Shown here piece after piece: positions 29,896 through 31,226 of a stretch of DNA of 31,226 nucleotides (its first letter is position 1; each line of letters starts with the position of its first letter). The notes beneath the pieces are model-generated. The model worked only from the letters and a program-made list of their open reading frames with translations. It was not told where the DNA came from and made no database searches. This DNA comes from Carex sylvatica. Lineage: Eukaryota > Streptophyta > Magnoliopsida > Poales > Cyperaceae. The DNA is taken from contig CAXKVR010000600.1 in NCBI GenBank assembly GCA_964058845.1, positions 1-31,226 of the forward strand. The letters are read 5' to 3'. The translations under genes and the position numbers were made by a program.

Positions 29896-31226
29896 ATGGC
29901 AGCAAGCACAATGAGCTCTCACTCCCTCTCTCCCTCCATCGACCCGAGAAGTGGTTTCTGCGCCAAGACCAAAACCTTCTACAGCATTCGCGCACCCGTC
30001 CCCATTCCATCCCCATCGCTCCCCCTCTCTTTCCCTTCCTTTGTCTTCTCCCTCCTTCCCTCCCCTCTCCCCTCTCACCCCGCTTTAATCAACGCCTCCA
30101 CCGGCGAAACCACTTCCTATCCTCAATTCCTCTCACAAGTTAAATCACTCACAGCCAATCTTCTCACGCATTTCAGCATCTCCAAAGGAGATGTCGTCCT
30201 TGTTTTGTCGCCGACTCGGATGGATTTATTTGTTCTTTACATGTCTCTTATTTCCATCGGGGCTGTTGTTTCTCCCGTAAATCCTGCCTGGACACCTTCG
30301 GAAATCTCACACCTCGTTCACCTCTCCAAACCGTCCTTCGCATTCGCTACTTCATCAACGTCACAAAAGCTCCCTTCCGGTCTCAATGCAATCCTCCTCG
30401 ACACACCACGCTTCAAAAGTCTGCTTGAAACAACTATTCCAACTAATTTTGAAAACATGAAACAAATTGAAGTACTATATCAGTCAGATCTGGCAGTGAT
30501 CCAGTTCACGTCGGGCACCACTGGTCAGATCAAGGCAACCGCACTGCCACATCGCTACTTCATTGCCATGATGGCTGCTGCTTATCATGATCCGTTAAAA
30601 CCGGCAGGTCATGAGGTAATTAAATAATTTTTGTACATCCAATTATTTTTACCTTCTCTATATAAACTAAAATTTCAAATTAAATTAATTTCAGCATCAC
30701 ATATGAGTACCATCAAGATTTAATCCTAGATTCATTCAGAGACAGGAGGGGTCAGGAAGTGCTCAGCACTCTCCTAATTTCAATTTTTTTAATCATATAC
30801 ATTGAAATTAATTTAACTTTTATTTTTCTTAAAGTTTTATATAGTTCATTTTCCTCATAAATTATTACATGTGTGCTTGTAGTCTATTGGTTAGAATTAT
30901 AGTTTGTTATTGTAGAGACTTGAGATCAAGCTCCTACCATATGCATTTTCAAATTTTAGCCCCTCCTATCTAATTGTCTAGCCCCTATTGACAGGTGACA
31001 TTAACAACTACACCGACATTTAGTGTCATGGGGTTTTTCTCTTCTCTCAAAGGATTAGTACTACGAGGCACAACTGTAGTATTGACCAGGGAAAGGGTCG
31101 CTCTTGCCGACATGATACAGGTGGTGAAGAGGTACAAGGTGATGGAAATGACGGTGGTGCCACCAATTGTGGTGGAAATGGCAAAGTTAGGTGATTTGAC
31201 ATGTCAGGACCTTCAAGCACTGAAGA
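29896..31226 (+). CDS. 4-coumarate:CoA ligase-like (4CLL) acyl-activating enzyme, partial 5' end
   Basis: Exon 1 is 29896-30615, the intron is 30616-30994 (CATGAG|GTAATT ... TTGACAG|GTG, phase 0), and exon 2 runs from 30995 off the right edge. This gives 317 codons of a family that usually has about 540-570 residues. The adenylate-forming superfamily is shown by the AMP-binding P-loop (FTSGTTGQIKATALPH), GDVVLVLSPTRMDLFVLYMS, and exon 2 (RYKVMEMTVVPPIVVEMAK). Such enzymes activate a carboxylic acid with ATP and load it onto CoA. The 4CLL subgroup includes peroxisomal jasmonate-precursor ligases; the substrate here is unknown. Two oddities: the usual Pro-Leu-Phe-His block is TPTFSVMGFF, with Ser for the conserved His, and the P-loop ends QIKA, not PKGV. 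The ATG has a TATA box upstream, and the frame is open throughout. Confidence 0.85.

Overview
This is plant nuclear DNA. The evidence is GT-AG introns, an AT-rich background, plant transposon families and one partial plant acyl-CoA-synthetase-like gene. About 80% of the window is transposable-element sequence, and the only likely host gene is at the far right. The species cannot be named from the sequence; composition and intron style would fit a eudicot, which is inference.

Layout. (1) 1-6491, minus strand: the 5' part of a Ty3/Gypsy LTR retrotransposon. It has an uninterrupted Gag-protease-RT-RNase H frame leaving the window at base 1, a tRNA-iMet primer-binding site, and an LTR of about 3 kb. 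(2) 6492-7430: AT-rich DNA without genes. (3) 7431-14767: a decayed CACTA (En/Spm) element with a TNP2-type transposase pseudogene, a second broken gene ending in a Ulp1-like protease domain, a subterminal repeat array and a terminal CACTA motif; its left terminus was not found. (4) 14883-15374: three copies of a 164-bp unit. (5) 15375-17030: AT-rich DNA without genes. (6) 17040-25956: the best-preserved object, an 8.9-kb Mutator-like element (MULE) with ~226-bp terminal inverted repeats and a perfect 9-bp target duplication. It carries two convergent spliced genes: a MURA transposase (PB1-like N-terminus, DDE core, SWIM zinc finger) and a plant mobile domain (PMD) gene whose eight coding exons join in frame to 844 codons. 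(7) 25966-28987: older DNA interrupted by the MULE, then a second decayed CACTA remnant (TNP2 fragment, Transposase_24-like fragment, right terminus). (8) 29896-31226: first two exons of a 4-coumarate:CoA ligase-like gene on the plus strand, open at the right edge.

How the parts relate. The Ty3 element and the MULE have open reading frames and look young. Both CACTA elements carry many stops and frameshifts, and many of the stops are explained by C-to-T changes. In the MULE, MURA reads inward from the left TIR and the PMD gene reads inward from the right TIR. Each gene has a leader intron next to its TIR, so each TIR probably serves as a promoter. The most interesting system here is this MULE with its apparently intact PMD passenger gene.
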